From: GCA-020343675 sp964462945
Lineage (GTDB): Bacteria; Planctomycetota; Phycisphaerae; Sedimentisphaerales; Anaerobacaceae
DNA: 28,850 nucleotides
Assembly (NCBI GenBank): GCA_964462945.1
Contig: CAYWZW010000067.1
Span: 1 to 28,850, forward strand
Direction of reading: 5' to 3'
Made by a program: the position numbers and the translations under genes. The notes below the pieces were generated by a model. It was not told where the DNA came from and searched no databases. It was given only the letters and a program-made list of their open reading frames with translations. Below are positions 13,990 through 23,059 of this stretch, one piece after another (the stretch's first letter is position 1; every line of letters begins with the position of its first letter).

Positions 13990-14428
13990 AGTATCTGGGA
14001 TCATAAGAGCCAAATTTCCGGAAGTAAAAGAAGAAGCGGGAACTCGTGATATCGTTGTCCCCAAGGATTCTCTTTCGGAAGTAGCCCGATACGTGAGAAA
14101 TCTTCCGCTCGCCCTCGATAATTTACACTGTATAACCGCAATAGACAGAAAAGAGAAGATGGAGCTGGTTTACATTTTGTACTCCCTTGGCGAACATCAC
14201 GGCGTAACCCTCAAAGTATGTTTGACATCGGAGGACTTAAACGTCGCGAGTCTCTCGGCACTCTGGAAATCTGCGAATTGGCTGGAGCGGGAAGTCTATG
14301 ACTTATTCGGTATTACTTTTTCAGGCCATCCGGATTTGCGGAGGATATTAAATCCTTATGACTGGAAAGAATATCCTTTGCGGAAAGATTATTCTCACCC
14401 TGACTTCATAGCTAAACCCAGATTGTAA
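13976..14428 (+). CDS. nuoC: NADH-quinone oxidoreductase subunit C (30 kDa)
   Basis: The 150-residue peripheral-arm subunit has the 30-kDa signature EREVYDLFGITFSGHPDLRR followed by DWKEYPLRKDY. It packs against NuoD and has no redox centre. It is a separate protein, not fused to NuoD as in enterobacteria. AAGGA lies upstream of the ATG. It is at the short end for the family, comparable with 11-subunit types. A 9-base gap separates it from nuoD. Confidence 0.95.
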   Translation: MQPDEVSGIIRAKFPEVKEEAGTRDIVVPKDSLSEVARYVRNLPLALDNLHCITAIDRKEKMELVYILYSLGEHHGVTLKVCLTSEDLNVASLSALWKSANWLEREVYDLFGITFSGHPDLRRILNPYDWKEYPLRKDYSHPDFIAKPRL

Positions 14429-14437
14429 TCAGGCTTG

Positions 14438-15559
14438 ATGGATACAAAGCAAACAAAGGACATATATACTGAAGAGTTCCTCATCAATATGGGGCCGCAG
14501 CACCCTTCTACGCACGGCGTGCTTTCCCTTGAATTAAAGCTGGACGGCGAAATCATCAGAGGATGTACCCCGCACATCGGTTATCTGCACCGTTCCATTG
14601 AAAAGATAGCCGAAAACCGCACCTATACGCAATTTATCCCGTTTACCGACAGGCTCGACTACGTCGCGTCCATGAACAACAACTTAGGGTACGTGATGGC
14701 GGTCGAAAAACTATTGAATTTGGATGTGCCTGAACGCGCGAAATATATTCGGGTCATAGTCGCTGAGCTGAACAGGATTGCAAGCCACCTTATCGCTGTC
14801 GGCACATTCGCACAGGATCTGGGTGCTTTCGCCACCCCGCTGTTCTATTGCTTCCGGGAGCGGGAGAAAATAGTAGATATATTTGACCAGATATGCGGAA
14901 ACCGGCTCACCTACAACTATATGCGAATAGGAGGAGTGCAGTTCGACCTTCCTGCGGGTATAGAGGAGAAGATAAAAGAATTCATCAAATATATGCGTCC
15001 GAAAGTCGATGATTATGATCGGCTGTTGACCTACAATGCGATATTTCTGGCAAGATCGAAACATATAGGCGTACTGTCGAAGGACCTGGCGATAAATTAC
15101 AGCGTCACCGGCCCTAACCTGCGAGCATCCGGAGTCAAATGGGATTTAAGGAAAGACGAGCCGTATCTGGCTTACGATAAATTTGAATTCGATATACCCG
15201 TCGGGAAGAACGGCGATGCGTGGGACAGGTACAAAGTCAGGATTGAAGAGATAAGACAAAGTCTGAGGATTGTGGAGCAGGCGATAGACGCGCTGCCGCA
15301 AGGAGATCCCACCGTCAAGGTAGGACGCATTCATAAACCTTCTGCGTCCGAGACCTATTTCAGAACGGAAAATCCTCGGGGCGAATTGGGATTCTACATT
15401 GTAAGCGATGGTTCCGCGTACCCGTACAGATTGAAGATAAGGTCCCCTTCCTTCTCGAACCTGGCGGTCGTCCCGGAACTGGTAGAAGGCTTAAGAATAG
15501 CGGACATAGTCTGTGTCTTGGGAAGTTTCGATATCCTGATGGGAGAAATCGACAGGTAA
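14438..15559 (+). CDS. nuoD: NADH-quinone oxidoreductase subunit D (49 kDa)
   Basis: The 373-residue subunit forms the quinone-binding cavity with NuoB. It has NMGPQHPSTHGVL, with the His and nearby Tyr that contact quinone, then PHIGYLHRSIEK and the terminal GSFDILMGEIDR. The hydrogenase CxxC pairs that would bind Ni-Fe are missing (CGNRLTYNY at the first site), so this is true complex I and not a group 4 hydrogenase. ATG at 14438 is preferred to the TTG one codon earlier. The stop overlaps the nuoH start by one base. Confidence 0.97.
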   Translation: MDTKQTKDIYTEEFLINMGPQHPSTHGVLSLELKLDGEIIRGCTPHIGYLHRSIEKIAENRTYTQFIPFTDRLDYVASMNNNLGYVMAVEKLLNLDVPERAKYIRVIVAELNRIASHLIAVGTFAQDLGAFATPLFYCFREREKIVDIFDQICGNRLTYNYMRIGGVQFDLPAGIEEKIKEFIKYMRPKVDDYDRLLTYNAIFLARSKHIGVLSKDLAINYSVTGPNLRASGVKWDLRKDEPYLAYDKFEFDIPVGKNGDAWDRYKVRIEEIRQSLRIVEQAIDALPQGDPTVKVGRIHKPSASETYFRTENPRGELGFYIVSDGSAYPYRLKIRSPSFSNLAVVPELVEGLRIADIVCVLGSFDILMGEIDR

Positions 15560-16521
15560 TGTTAAGTGTACTCGATTTTATCTTGATGCTGATAACCGGG
15601 CTCGCCGTATTGGGATTCATCGCCGTCTCGGCCATGTTTCTGATATGGTGGGAAAGAAAGGTCTCTGCGCATATCCAATCAAGACTCGGACCCATGCGTG
15701 TGGGGTGGCACGGTGTTCTGCAATCCATAGCGGATACTATAAAACTTCTGCTCAAGGAGGACATAATACCTGCGCGAGCGGACAAATTGGTATGGTGGCT
15801 CGCCCCTTTTTTTGTCGTAGTGCCTTCTGTCATGGTATTCGTAGCGATACCGTTCGGGAAAAACCTGATTGTCAAGGATTTGAACGTCGGAATCTTGTAC
15901 ATCATGGCGGTCTCTTCCGTATGCGTCCTCGGAATTTTTATGGCGGGCTGGGGGTCGAATAACAAATACTCGTTGCTGGGTGGAATGAGGTCCGCCGCCC
16001 AAATAATCAGTTATGAGATTCCGTTGATACTCTCAGTGATTATTGTCTCCATGCACGCGGGCTCGCTTTCCATGCAAAAGATAGTCGCGGCGCAGTCTGA
16101 GTACTGGTATATTCTTCATCCCAATATGCTGCTGGCCTTCGCGGTCTATATGATATCCGCCACGGCTGAAGTAAACCGCGTGCCCTTCGATATACCCGAA
16201 GCGGAGTCGGAATTGGTGGCAGGGTTTCATACGGAATATTCGGGGATGAAGTTCGCGATGTTCTTCATCGGCGAGTACACCAACCTTTTCATCATTTCAG
16301 CCATCGCGACAACCCTCTTCTTTGGCGGTTGGCATGGTCCTATCCTGCCTCCAGTCGCATGGTTCCTGATCAAGACGTACGGCATAATATCTGTACTGAT
16401 GTGGGTCAGGTGGACATTCCCCCGGGTCAGAGTGGACCAATTGATGGGATTCGCGTGGAAGGTCTTGACGCCGGTATCGCTTCTCAATCTGGCAATAACA
16501 GGATGGCTATTGTTAAAATGA
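15559..16521 (+). CDS. nuoH: NADH-quinone oxidoreductase subunit H
   Basis: The 320-residue membrane subunit (about eight helices) joins the quinone cavity to the proton-pumping arm. Signatures: WWERKVSAHIQSRLGPMRVG near the start, RVPFDIPEAESELVAGFHTE in the conserved acidic loop, and the closing FPRVRVDQLMGFAWKVLTP. All key acidic residues of the loop (E-A-E-S-E-L) are present. The gene starts within the nuoD stop (TAATG) and its own stop overlaps nuoI, as expected for stoichiometric translation. Confidence 0.97.
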   Translation: MLSVLDFILMLITGLAVLGFIAVSAMFLIWWERKVSAHIQSRLGPMRVGWHGVLQSIADTIKLLLKEDIIPARADKLVWWLAPFFVVVPSVMVFVAIPFGKNLIVKDLNVGILYIMAVSSVCVLGIFMAGWGSNNKYSLLGGMRSAAQIISYEIPLILSVIIVSMHAGSLSMQKIVAAQSEYWYILHPNMLLAFAVYMISATAEVNRVPFDIPEAESELVAGFHTEYSGMKFAMFFIGEYTNLFIISAIATTLFFGGWHGPILPPVAWFLIKTYGIISVLMWVRWTFPRVRVDQLMGFAWKVLTPVSLLNLAITGWLLLK

Positions 16522-16955
16522 TAAAGCGTGCTAAGAATCTCGGTATCGCCATACTGAGCCTTGTAAAAGGGCTTGCCGTTACATTAAAGTATGTCTTCAA
16601 GCCTGCTGTTACTCTCCAATATCCAACGGAGAAACAGCCGATGACCGACCGTTTCAGGGGATTGGTCGGCCTTCGTCCGGAGAAATGCATCGTTTGTTGT
16701 CAATGCGCCAAGATATGTCCCACCGCCTGCCTTGCGATTACCAGCAAACAGGAAGACAAGAAAAAAACGCTTGAAACATTTAGATACAACATGGAGCTTT
16801 GTTGCTTCTGCGGGCTGTGTGCACAGGTCTGCCCTACGAGCGCGATAATAATGACCGATATCTATGAGATAGGCGTATATGACCGCAAGAAGCTGGACAT
16901 AAACCTTTTGGATGCGAAAAAATACGATGAGTGGACTCATACAACTGTTAAGTAG
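16518..16955 (+). CDS. nuoI: NADH-quinone oxidoreductase subunit I, two 4Fe-4S clusters
   Basis: The 145-residue ferredoxin-like subunit carries two CxxCxxCxxxCP motifs: Cys57, 60, 63, 67 (CIVCCQCAKICP) and Cys95, 98, 101, 105 (CCFCGLCAQVCP). These hold clusters N6a and N6b, which feed electrons to NuoB. The start at 16518 makes an ATGA overlap with nuoH. An in-frame ATG at 16503 is also possible and would add five residues. Because nuoEFG are absent, this subunit is probably the first in the chain and may accept electrons directly from a ferredoxin. The 3' end overlaps nuoJ. Confidence 0.95.
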   Translation: MIKRAKNLGIAILSLVKGLAVTLKYVFKPAVTLQYPTEKQPMTDRFRGLVGLRPEKCIVCCQCAKICPTACLAITSKQEDKKKTLETFRYNMELCCFCGLCAQVCPTSAIIMTDIYEIGVYDRKKLDINLLDAKKYDEWTHTTVK

Positions 16956-17469
16956 TCACGGCATCTCGCACGACTTCATTATAAAGGCTACCTTCTATTT
17001 TGTAGCCGGCCTGACGTTGCTGTTTGCTCTTCTGGTCGTGCTTTCCCGCAACATATTTCATGTCGCCGTGTATCTTGCTATGGCGTTGATCGGCATAGCC
17101 TGTGTCTATTTATATTTGGACGCTGAGTTTCTGGCCGTCGTTCAGGTCTTGATATATGTCGGTGCCATCGTGACCTTATTTATCTTTACGGTAATGTTAA
17201 CCGCGGACATCGATACCGGCTCGATACGCGGAATGATCCGGCGCGTATCGGTATCCGCCTTGGTCTCGCTGGCCATCTTTTTTATTCTTACCAATGTAAT
17301 AACTATGACTACCTGGAAGGACGTCCCGCCGGCGGAAGCATCCGTCAGCCTGTCGCAATTAGGGAAATCTCTAATGTCGGAATATGCCCTGCCCTTTGAA
17401 GTCATATCTCTGATTTCACTGGCGGCGTTGATCGGAGCTATAGTCATAGGAAAGGCGGAGAAGAAATGA
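16927..17469 (+). CDS. nuoJ: NADH-quinone oxidoreductase subunit J
   Basis: The 180-residue membrane subunit (five helices) has the family core DAEFLAVVQVLIYVGAIVTLFIF; the pi-bulge helix is implicated in coupling in other complexes. The start is uncertain: ATG at 16927 gives a 29-base overlap with nuoI, and an ATG five codons earlier is also open. The loop after helix 3 (DIDTGSIRGM) is shorter than in proteobacteria. The stop overlaps nuoK by 4 bases (ATGA). Confidence 0.93.
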   Translation: MSGLIQLLSSHGISHDFIIKATFYFVAGLTLLFALLVVLSRNIFHVAVYLAMALIGIACVYLYLDAEFLAVVQVLIYVGAIVTLFIFTVMLTADIDTGSIRGMIRRVSVSALVSLAIFFILTNVITMTTWKDVPPAEASVSLSQLGKSLMSEYALPFEVISLISLAALIGAIVIGKAEKK

Positions 17470-17774
17470 TACCACAAAGCCACTTTTTGCTGCTCGGCGC
17501 CGCGCTGTTCTCGATAGGTGTATTTGGCGTTTTTACGCGCAGGAACGCTATCGGAATTCTTATGTCTATCGAATTGATACTGAACGCCGCAAACATAAAC
17601 CTGATAACATTCAGCAAGTTTTCCGGAAGTCCCGACGGTTCAGGACAGATTTTCGCCCTTTTCGTGATAGCCATAGCCGCCGCCTCGGCTGTCGTGGGGC
17701 TGTGCTTGGTGATATCGATATACAGAAACTCAAAGACTATATTGGTAAATAAAATCAATCTAATGAAATGGTAA
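17466..17774 (+). CDS. nuoK: NADH-quinone oxidoreductase subunit K
   Basis: The 102-residue, three-helix membrane subunit contains the signature RRNAIGILMSIELILNAANI, with the conserved glutamate of helix 2 used in proton transfer, and a second glutamate-equivalent position before SKF. MrpC-like but of normal NuoK length. It is translated from an ATGA overlap with nuoJ and overlaps nuoL by 7 bases. Confidence 0.96.
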   Translation: MIPQSHFLLLGAALFSIGVFGVFTRRNAIGILMSIELILNAANINLITFSKFSGSPDGSGQIFALFVIAIAAASAVVGLCLVISIYRNSKTILVNKINLMKW

Positions 17775-19687
17775 ACCTGGCGCATTTAATTCCTGTTTTT
17801 CCTTTTACAGCGTTTGCGACAAACATCCTGGTCGGCCGCAGGATCAAGAGATTCAGCGCAATCGTCTCCATCTCGGCCTCCATCATGGCCCTGTGCCTGT
17901 CTATATACACCCTTGTCTGTTTTCTGCGGGGCCAGGGGTCATATACTTTGTTCAAGTGGCTTATCTTCGGCGGCACATCATTGAAGGTCGGCGTGATAGT
18001 AGATCCTCTGACGTGCATGATGCTCGTCGTCGTATCGACCATCGGAACGCTTATCCAGATATACTCGATAGGCTATATGAAGGACGATGTGCGTTTCTCC
18101 AGATTCTTCGCCTATATGTCGCTCTTTATGAGTTCCATGCTGGGACTTCTCCTTGCCGATAATTTTGTCACGCTCTACATCTTCTGGGAAGGCGTCGGCC
18201 TCTGCTCGTATCTCTTAATCTCATTCTGGTTCGAAAGACCTTCGGCCGCAAGAGCGGGCATGAAGGCATTCATAACTACAAGGATTGGCGATACGGGCCT
18301 TCTCATCGGAATGTTTATCCTGGTTTTCTCGGCACACACCGTGTATTTCAGCGACCTTGGAAACCTTAGTGATCCTCGCCCCTTGTTCACTGTAGCGGCA
18401 TTATTGATATTCTGCGGCGCCGTTGGAAAATCCGCGCAGTTCCCGCTTCACGTCTGGCTGCCCGACGCGATGGAAGGTCCGACCCCTGTTTCGGCCTTGA
18501 TACACGCAGCGACAATGGTCGCGGCGGGCGTATATCTGGTTGCCCGATGCTTTACATTTTTTTCCACACACGGCCAAGCTCTTGTCTGCGTTGCGTACAT
18601 CGGCGGAATCACCGCTATTTTTGCCGCCTCAATCGCCGTAGTTAACAATGATATAAAACGCATACTCGCCTATTCGACGATAAGCCAGTTGGGATTTATG
18701 ATGATGGGTTTGGGCGTCGGCGGGTATTCCGCGGGGACTTTTCATCTGATGACCCACGCATTTTTTAAGGCGCTCCTGTTCTTGTGCGCCGGCAGCGTCA
18801 TCCACTCTATCCACACGCAGGATATACAAAAAATGGGTGGCATCTTTCAGAAAATGAAGATCACGGGCACGACTTTTGTGATAGCAAGTCTGGCGATTTC
18901 CGGCATTCCTCCCTTCTCAGGGTTCTGGTCAAAGGATGAGATATTGTCCGAAATTCTGCATAATGGTCATCCGTTCTTGTTTATGACAGCTTCGGTGACA
19001 AGCTTCCTGACCGCCTTCTATATGTTCAGGCTGATATTCTTGGTGCTATTCGGCAAGCCCCGCTCGGAAATACATCCGCATGAATCTCCTAACGTCATGA
19101 CGGTTCCTTTAGCGATATTGGCGGTATTTGCAATATTTATTGGCATAATTGGTTCTCCTTTTATGAACCACGCATTTCAGAACTTCATAAGTCTCGGTCA
19201 AGCGCACGAATCCGAGAGCCCGGCACCCGATTATCTGGTCATGGGACTCTCTACGCTTTTAGCATCACTCGGAATCGGCGCAGCCTATCTCCTCTATATA
19301 CTGAACAAGGAGATATTACCACAGCGAATGCGGCAACATTTCACATTGTTATATAACCTGGTATATAACAAATATTATATCGACGAGATTTACGATTTCC
19401 TCTTTATCAAACCATGTATCCGTCTATCGCGGCTCGCATTCAAATTCGACCTAAGAGTGATAGATGGCACGGTTAACGCCATCGCCAGGATCGTCGTGAT
19501 ACTGAGTAAGATTACATCCTGGATAGATCACTATGTAGTGGACGGTGCAGTAAATATGGTGGCGACGGCCGTCAAACTATTCTCTCTGGCGTTGCGTCGA
19601 ATCCAAACAGGTTACATTCAGACTTATCTGCTGATCGCGTTTTTTGGCTTAGCGATTATTATCCTCATTAAATTGATTGGAGGTTAA
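17768..19687 (+). CDS. nuoL: NADH-quinone oxidoreductase subunit L, antiporter-like
   Basis: The 639-residue, distal pump subunit has the antiporter-like core: WEGVGLCSYLLISFW with the key glutamate, then FPLHVWLPDAMEGPTPVSAL and ALIHAATMVAAGVYLVAR, and the lysine region PPFSGFWSKDEIL. The C-terminal amphipathic piston helix and final anchor (IRLSRLAFKFDLRV onward) are present, so the subunit is full length. The last bases overlap nuoM by one. It translocates protons and determines the length of the membrane arm with NuoM and NuoN. Confidence 0.97.
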   Translation: MVNLAHLIPVFPFTAFATNILVGRRIKRFSAIVSISASIMALCLSIYTLVCFLRGQGSYTLFKWLIFGGTSLKVGVIVDPLTCMMLVVVSTIGTLIQIYSIGYMKDDVRFSRFFAYMSLFMSSMLGLLLADNFVTLYIFWEGVGLCSYLLISFWFERPSAARAGMKAFITTRIGDTGLLIGMFILVFSAHTVYFSDLGNLSDPRPLFTVAALLIFCGAVGKSAQFPLHVWLPDAMEGPTPVSALIHAATMVAAGVYLVARCFTFFSTHGQALVCVAYIGGITAIFAASIAVVNNDIKRILAYSTISQLGFMMMGLGVGGYSAGTFHLMTHAFFKALLFLCAGSVIHSIHTQDIQKMGGIFQKMKITGTTFVIASLAISGIPPFSGFWSKDEILSEILHNGHPFLFMTASVTSFLTAFYMFRLIFLVLFGKPRSEIHPHESPNVMTVPLAILAVFAIFIGIIGSPFMNHAFQNFISLGQAHESESPAPDYLVMGLSTLLASLGIGAAYLLYILNKEILPQRMRQHFTLLYNLVYNKYYIDEIYDFLFIKPCIRLSRLAFKFDLRVIDGTVNAIARIVVILSKITSWIDHYVVDGAVNMVATAVKLFSLALRRIQTGYIQTYLLIAFFGLAIIILIKLIGG

Positions 19688-21168
19688 TGATGTCTTTCCC
19701 GATTTTGAGCTGTATCGTATTCTTACCGCTTGCGGGCGGTTTGATCATACTATTTACCCCTAAAAACAATGTAGGTTTGATAAAGGCGGTCGCCACGGCC
19801 GTCACGGCGGCCGCCCTGATACTGTCGGTCGTCGTCCTGCTCAATTTCGACTACACAAAGTCTTCGATGCAATTCGAGGAGAATCTCCGCTGGGTTCCGT
19901 CCATCAACGTCTCTTATCATCTGGGAATAGACGGCATAAGCATCGGCCTGGTATTCCTAACAACTCTGTTGAGCTTTCTGGCGTGCATAGGGTCTTATAG
20001 CATAAACATCCGGCAAAAAGAATACTTCTTTCTGTATCTCCTGCTCTCGATGGGTATGCTCGGCACCTTTGTCGCTCTTGACCTTGTTTTATTCTACGTC
20101 TTCTGGGAAGTGGTGCTGGTCCCGATGTATTTTTTAATAGGCATCTGGGGCGGACCGAGAAAAGAATATGCGGCCATCAAGTTCTTCATATATACCCTGG
20201 CCGGCTCAGTCTTCATGCTGTTGGGGATATTGGCTCTCTACTTCACATCGACGCCGCACACGTTCAACATATTGGAGCTTGGTAAAACAACAGGCGCCCT
20301 GGCGGTGCCCGTGCAAATCCTGATCTTCATCGCTTTCTATCTGGGATTCGCCGTGAAGGTTCCCGTCTTTCCCTTCCATACGTGGCTTCCTGATGCGCAC
20401 GTTGAAGCGCCGACTCCCATAAGCGTTTTGCTGGCCGGCGTCTTACTGAAGATGGGCGGATATGGTTTTTTCAGGATAAGCTTTCCTTTATTGAAAGATG
20501 CCGCAATCTATTTCGCATTACCGTTTGCAGTCCTGGGACTGGTCAACATAGTCTATGGCGCCATTGTAGCGATGGCACAAGTCGATTTTAAGAAGATGGT
20601 TGCCTATTCATCCGTAAGCCACATGGGATTTGTAATGCTTGGCCTGGCGAGCATGACTGTCACGGGGTTTAACGGCTCGCTTCTGCAGATGTTCAATCAT
20701 GGAATCATCACCGGAGGGATGTTCCTCCTGGTCGGCGTTCTTTATGACCGCGCTCACACAAGAGACCTTGATAAATTCGGCGGACTCGGTGTCAGGATGC
20801 CTGTTTATTCCGGAATATTGACCGTTTTCACCCTTGCTTCCCTCGGCCTTCCGGGCTTGAGCGGATTCGTAAGCGAATTTATGTCCCTATTGGGGACGTA
20901 TGCTGTGTTCAAAGTAACAACCATTGTCTCTGTTTTAGGGATCGTTATAACCGCAGGATATTTCTTATATATGCTTCAGCGGGTCCTCATGGGACCGGCA
21001 AACGAGAGACTGGCCGGTATTCCTGATATAAGTAAGCGTGAGCTTTTGACCCTGGTCCCTCTTATGATAGTCACGATAGCGATTGGCGTGTACCCCCTGG
21101 TGGCGATCAGATACCAAATGGTTTCTATTGAAGCGCTCGTAAAGGTGCTTGGGGGGATGGCATTTTGA
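19687..21168 (+). CDS. nuoM: NADH-quinone oxidoreductase subunit M, antiporter-like
   Basis: The 493-residue pump subunit has FWEVVLVPMYFLIGIWGG with its conserved glutamate and FPFHTWLPDAHVEAPTPISV with GVLLKMGGYGFFR, where the lysine belongs to the proton path. Strong GGAGG lies 4 bases before the ATG; a second ATG follows immediately. About 14 helices, normal length. It overlaps nuoN by 4 bases. Confidence 0.97.
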   Translation: MMSFPILSCIVFLPLAGGLIILFTPKNNVGLIKAVATAVTAAALILSVVVLLNFDYTKSSMQFEENLRWVPSINVSYHLGIDGISIGLVFLTTLLSFLACIGSYSINIRQKEYFFLYLLLSMGMLGTFVALDLVLFYVFWEVVLVPMYFLIGIWGGPRKEYAAIKFFIYTLAGSVFMLLGILALYFTSTPHTFNILELGKTTGALAVPVQILIFIAFYLGFAVKVPVFPFHTWLPDAHVEAPTPISVLLAGVLLKMGGYGFFRISFPLLKDAAIYFALPFAVLGLVNIVYGAIVAMAQVDFKKMVAYSSVSHMGFVMLGLASMTVTGFNGSLLQMFNHGIITGGMFLLVGVLYDRAHTRDLDKFGGLGVRMPVYSGILTVFTLASLGLPGLSGFVSEFMSLLGTYAVFKVTTIVSVLGIVITAGYFLYMLQRVLMGPANERLAGIPDISKRELLTLVPLMIVTIAIGVYPLVAIRYQMVSIEALVKVLGGMAF

Positions 21169-22601
21169 GTATCGTTCAGAGCGTGACATTCGTAACGCCG
21201 GAAATCATTCTGCTTATTGCCGCGATTGTTATCTTGGTCGCGTCTTTTACCGTCAATAGTAAGGGTGTCCTGGGCGTGGTGGCTCTGGCGGCGATTGTAA
21301 TTGCGTCGTTGTACCTGCCCCACAGCCACAAGACTGCTTCTGCCCCCTTCTTCAATCTGCTCACAAACGACTCCTTCTCCCTGTTTTTCAAGGAGATATC
21401 TCTATTTATCACCGGCATCGTCATACTGTTCTCTATGGGCTATAAGGAGCTCACGGAGAAGTCCATAGGGGAATACTACTTTCTGCTGTTGAACGGCGCC
21501 ATCGCCATGCTATTGGCGGTATCGTCGAACAACCTGTTCATGATCTATTTGTCTCTTGAGATGCTCTCCTTGATCTCGTACATGCTGGTGGCATTTCTTA
21601 GAAACAGCCCCTTGTCGAGCGAAGGGGCACTGAAGTATTTCCTGTTCGGCGCGATGTCCACGGGTATAATGCTCTATGGCATCTCGCTGGCCTACGGATT
21701 ATTCGGCACGACGGACCTGCCTGCCATCTCAAAAGCCCTGAACGCCGGCCAAGTGGATCGCTCAGTCGCGCTTATTCTGCTGGTGTTGATATTGGCAGGA
21801 ATCGGTTTCAAATGCACGATGGTCCCATTCCACATGTGGGCGCCCGATGTTTATCAGGGAGCACCCACCGCCGTCACCGCGTTCATCTCTGTCGGGCCCA
21901 AAGCCGTCGGGTTTGCGGTGCTCCTGCGCATCTTCACAAACAGCTTCTTCCCGCTCCGCGAAGACTGGGTGAGCCTGATGACGCTCATATCCATCTTCAC
22001 CATGACCATCGGCAACGTTATTGCCATATCGCAGACCGATATAAAGCGAATGCTGGCGTATTCATCCATTGCGCAGGCCGGCTATATGCTCATTGGCTTT
22101 GTTGTCGGAAGCCCTTCCGGCACAGAGGGCGTTTTGTATTACATCCTCGCCTATGCACTGATGAATCTGGGAGCATTCGGATGCGTCATCCTCGTTTCGA
22201 ACTCCATCAAAAGCGATGCCATTGAGGATTACGCAGGACTTCATAAAAGGGACCCTGTCACGTCATTTATGCTAAGTGTCTTCTTGCTGTCCCTCGTGGG
22301 TGTCCCTCCGTTGGCGGGATTCTGGGGCAAATTCCTGGTATTTACCGCCGCAATTGAATCGAAGTTTATCCTTCTGGCCATAGCGGGTGTCGTCAATAGC
22401 GTCGTAGCAGCATTCTATTACATGCGAGTCATCAAATGTATGTACCTTGAGGAGCCAAGAGCGAAGGACACCGGACCAAGATCGGTCCCTCTTCAGATTG
22501 CACTGGCTGTTGTGATGGCAGGTGTGCTTATAGCAGGCCTTTACCTCACTCCTTTTTTGAATTGGGTGAGGGCTTCACAGTTCCTCCTGCTCCAACAATG
22601 A
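21165..22601 (+). CDS. nuoN: NADH-quinone oxidoreductase subunit N, antiporter-like
   Basis: The 478-residue pump subunit closes the operon. It starts with TTG at 21165, overlapping the nuoM stop, and a run of six G lies about 7 bases upstream. Signatures: YLSLEMLSLISYMLVAFLR and MVPFHMWAPDVYQGAPTAVT, with the lysine in GIGFKCTMVPFH. The C-terminal half has PPLAGFWGKFLVF. Length is typical of NuoN. It is the last Nuo gene; no nuoE, nuoF or nuoG follows or precedes it within the window. Confidence 0.97.
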   Translation: MSIVQSVTFVTPEIILLIAAIVILVASFTVNSKGVLGVVALAAIVIASLYLPHSHKTASAPFFNLLTNDSFSLFFKEISLFITGIVILFSMGYKELTEKSIGEYYFLLLNGAIAMLLAVSSNNLFMIYLSLEMLSLISYMLVAFLRNSPLSSEGALKYFLFGAMSTGIMLYGISLAYGLFGTTDLPAISKALNAGQVDRSVALILLVLILAGIGFKCTMVPFHMWAPDVYQGAPTAVTAFISVGPKAVGFAVLLRIFTNSFFPLREDWVSLMTLISIFTMTIGNVIAISQTDIKRMLAYSSIAQAGYMLIGFVVGSPSGTEGVLYYILAYALMNLGAFGCVILVSNSIKSDAIEDYAGLHKRDPVTSFMLSVFLLSLVGVPPLAGFWGKFLVFTAAIESKFILLAIAGVVNSVVAAFYYMRVIKCMYLEEPRAKDTGPRSVPLQIALAVVMAGVLIAGLYLTPFLNWVRASQFLLLQQ

Positions 22602-22671
22602 ATGTCTGCAAAGTTTTGCGTCTCTCCGGTGTAGTGAATAAAGCCTAATAGGACAGCCTCGCCGCGCTGTG

Positions 22672-22714
22672 CCGAAGGCATCCTGCCTTCGGATCGCGGG
22701 CGGGACGCCCGCGA
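22672..22714. repeat. Two adjacent perfect hairpins (REP-like), possible nuo terminator
   Basis: CCGAAGGCA/TGCCTTCGG (22672-22692) and TCGCGGGCG/CGCCCGCGA (22694-22714) are each 9-bp perfect stems with 3-base loops, one base apart, 70 bp after nuoN. The twin arrangement looks like a dispersed palindromic repeat rather than a simple terminator, and there is no T-run. It truncates the fragment on the minus strand next to it. Confidence 0.6.
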
Positions 22715-22721
22715 CACTGCC

Positions 22722-22823
22722 CGCCACCCGAACGCTCACCCCGCCGAAATAGTCCAGCAGAATAAACACCGGCGTCGCGTAATAATACAAGCTCGCAATC
22801 GAATATCTGCCGCGAATAACCAT
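22722..22823 (-). pseudogene. N-terminal fragment of a membrane protein gene
   Basis: Leftward from an ATG at 22823 the frame reads MVIRGRYSIASLYYYATPVF then ILLDYFGGVSVRVA, which looks like a real first membrane helix and loop. The frame then runs directly into the paired hairpins and becomes nonsense-like, though still open. It is probably the start of a gene cut by the repeat. I do not recognise the parent protein. Confidence 0.3.
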
Positions 22824-22954
22824 CTCAAGCTGCAAAGAATCCTAAACCTTGCTCATCAGTTCACCATTATACACCCACGCTGCAAATCGACAACCTCAGC
22901 CAGAGGTATATGGAATCGTAAGGGCGCTACAGCGGGCATTTTTCTTTGTTGAGC

Positions 22955-22982
22955 TTGATAAAGGCAGTGCTGGCGGTACAAT
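22955..22982 (+). promoter_or_regulatory. Candidate promoter of the ENG-repeat gene
   Basis: TTGATA at 22955-22960 and TACAAT at 22977-22982 are spaced 16 bases apart, 77 bp before the ATG at 23060. Confidence 0.45.
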
Positions 22983-23059
22983 CACATAGGATATGACATC
23001 TGACGGAGCGTCCCAAACGATTATGAAGACCGGACATGCAAAGTGAAAGCGAGGTGATT

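Larger units (their letters stand above)
22602..23059. other. 458-bp gap after nuoN
   Basis: The gap holds the twin hairpins, the fragment on the minus strand, and towards the right end a promoter-like pair for the next gene. Positions 22884-22901 match 23959-23976 in 17 of 18 bases. No complete gene is seen. Confidence 0.6.

Noticed and set aside
13474..16955. Possible membrane-bound group 4 hydrogenase instead of complex I
   Set aside because: NuoD lacks the CxxC nickel-ligand pairs, and the order and signatures of NuoA, NuoJ, NuoK and NuoN fit complex I.
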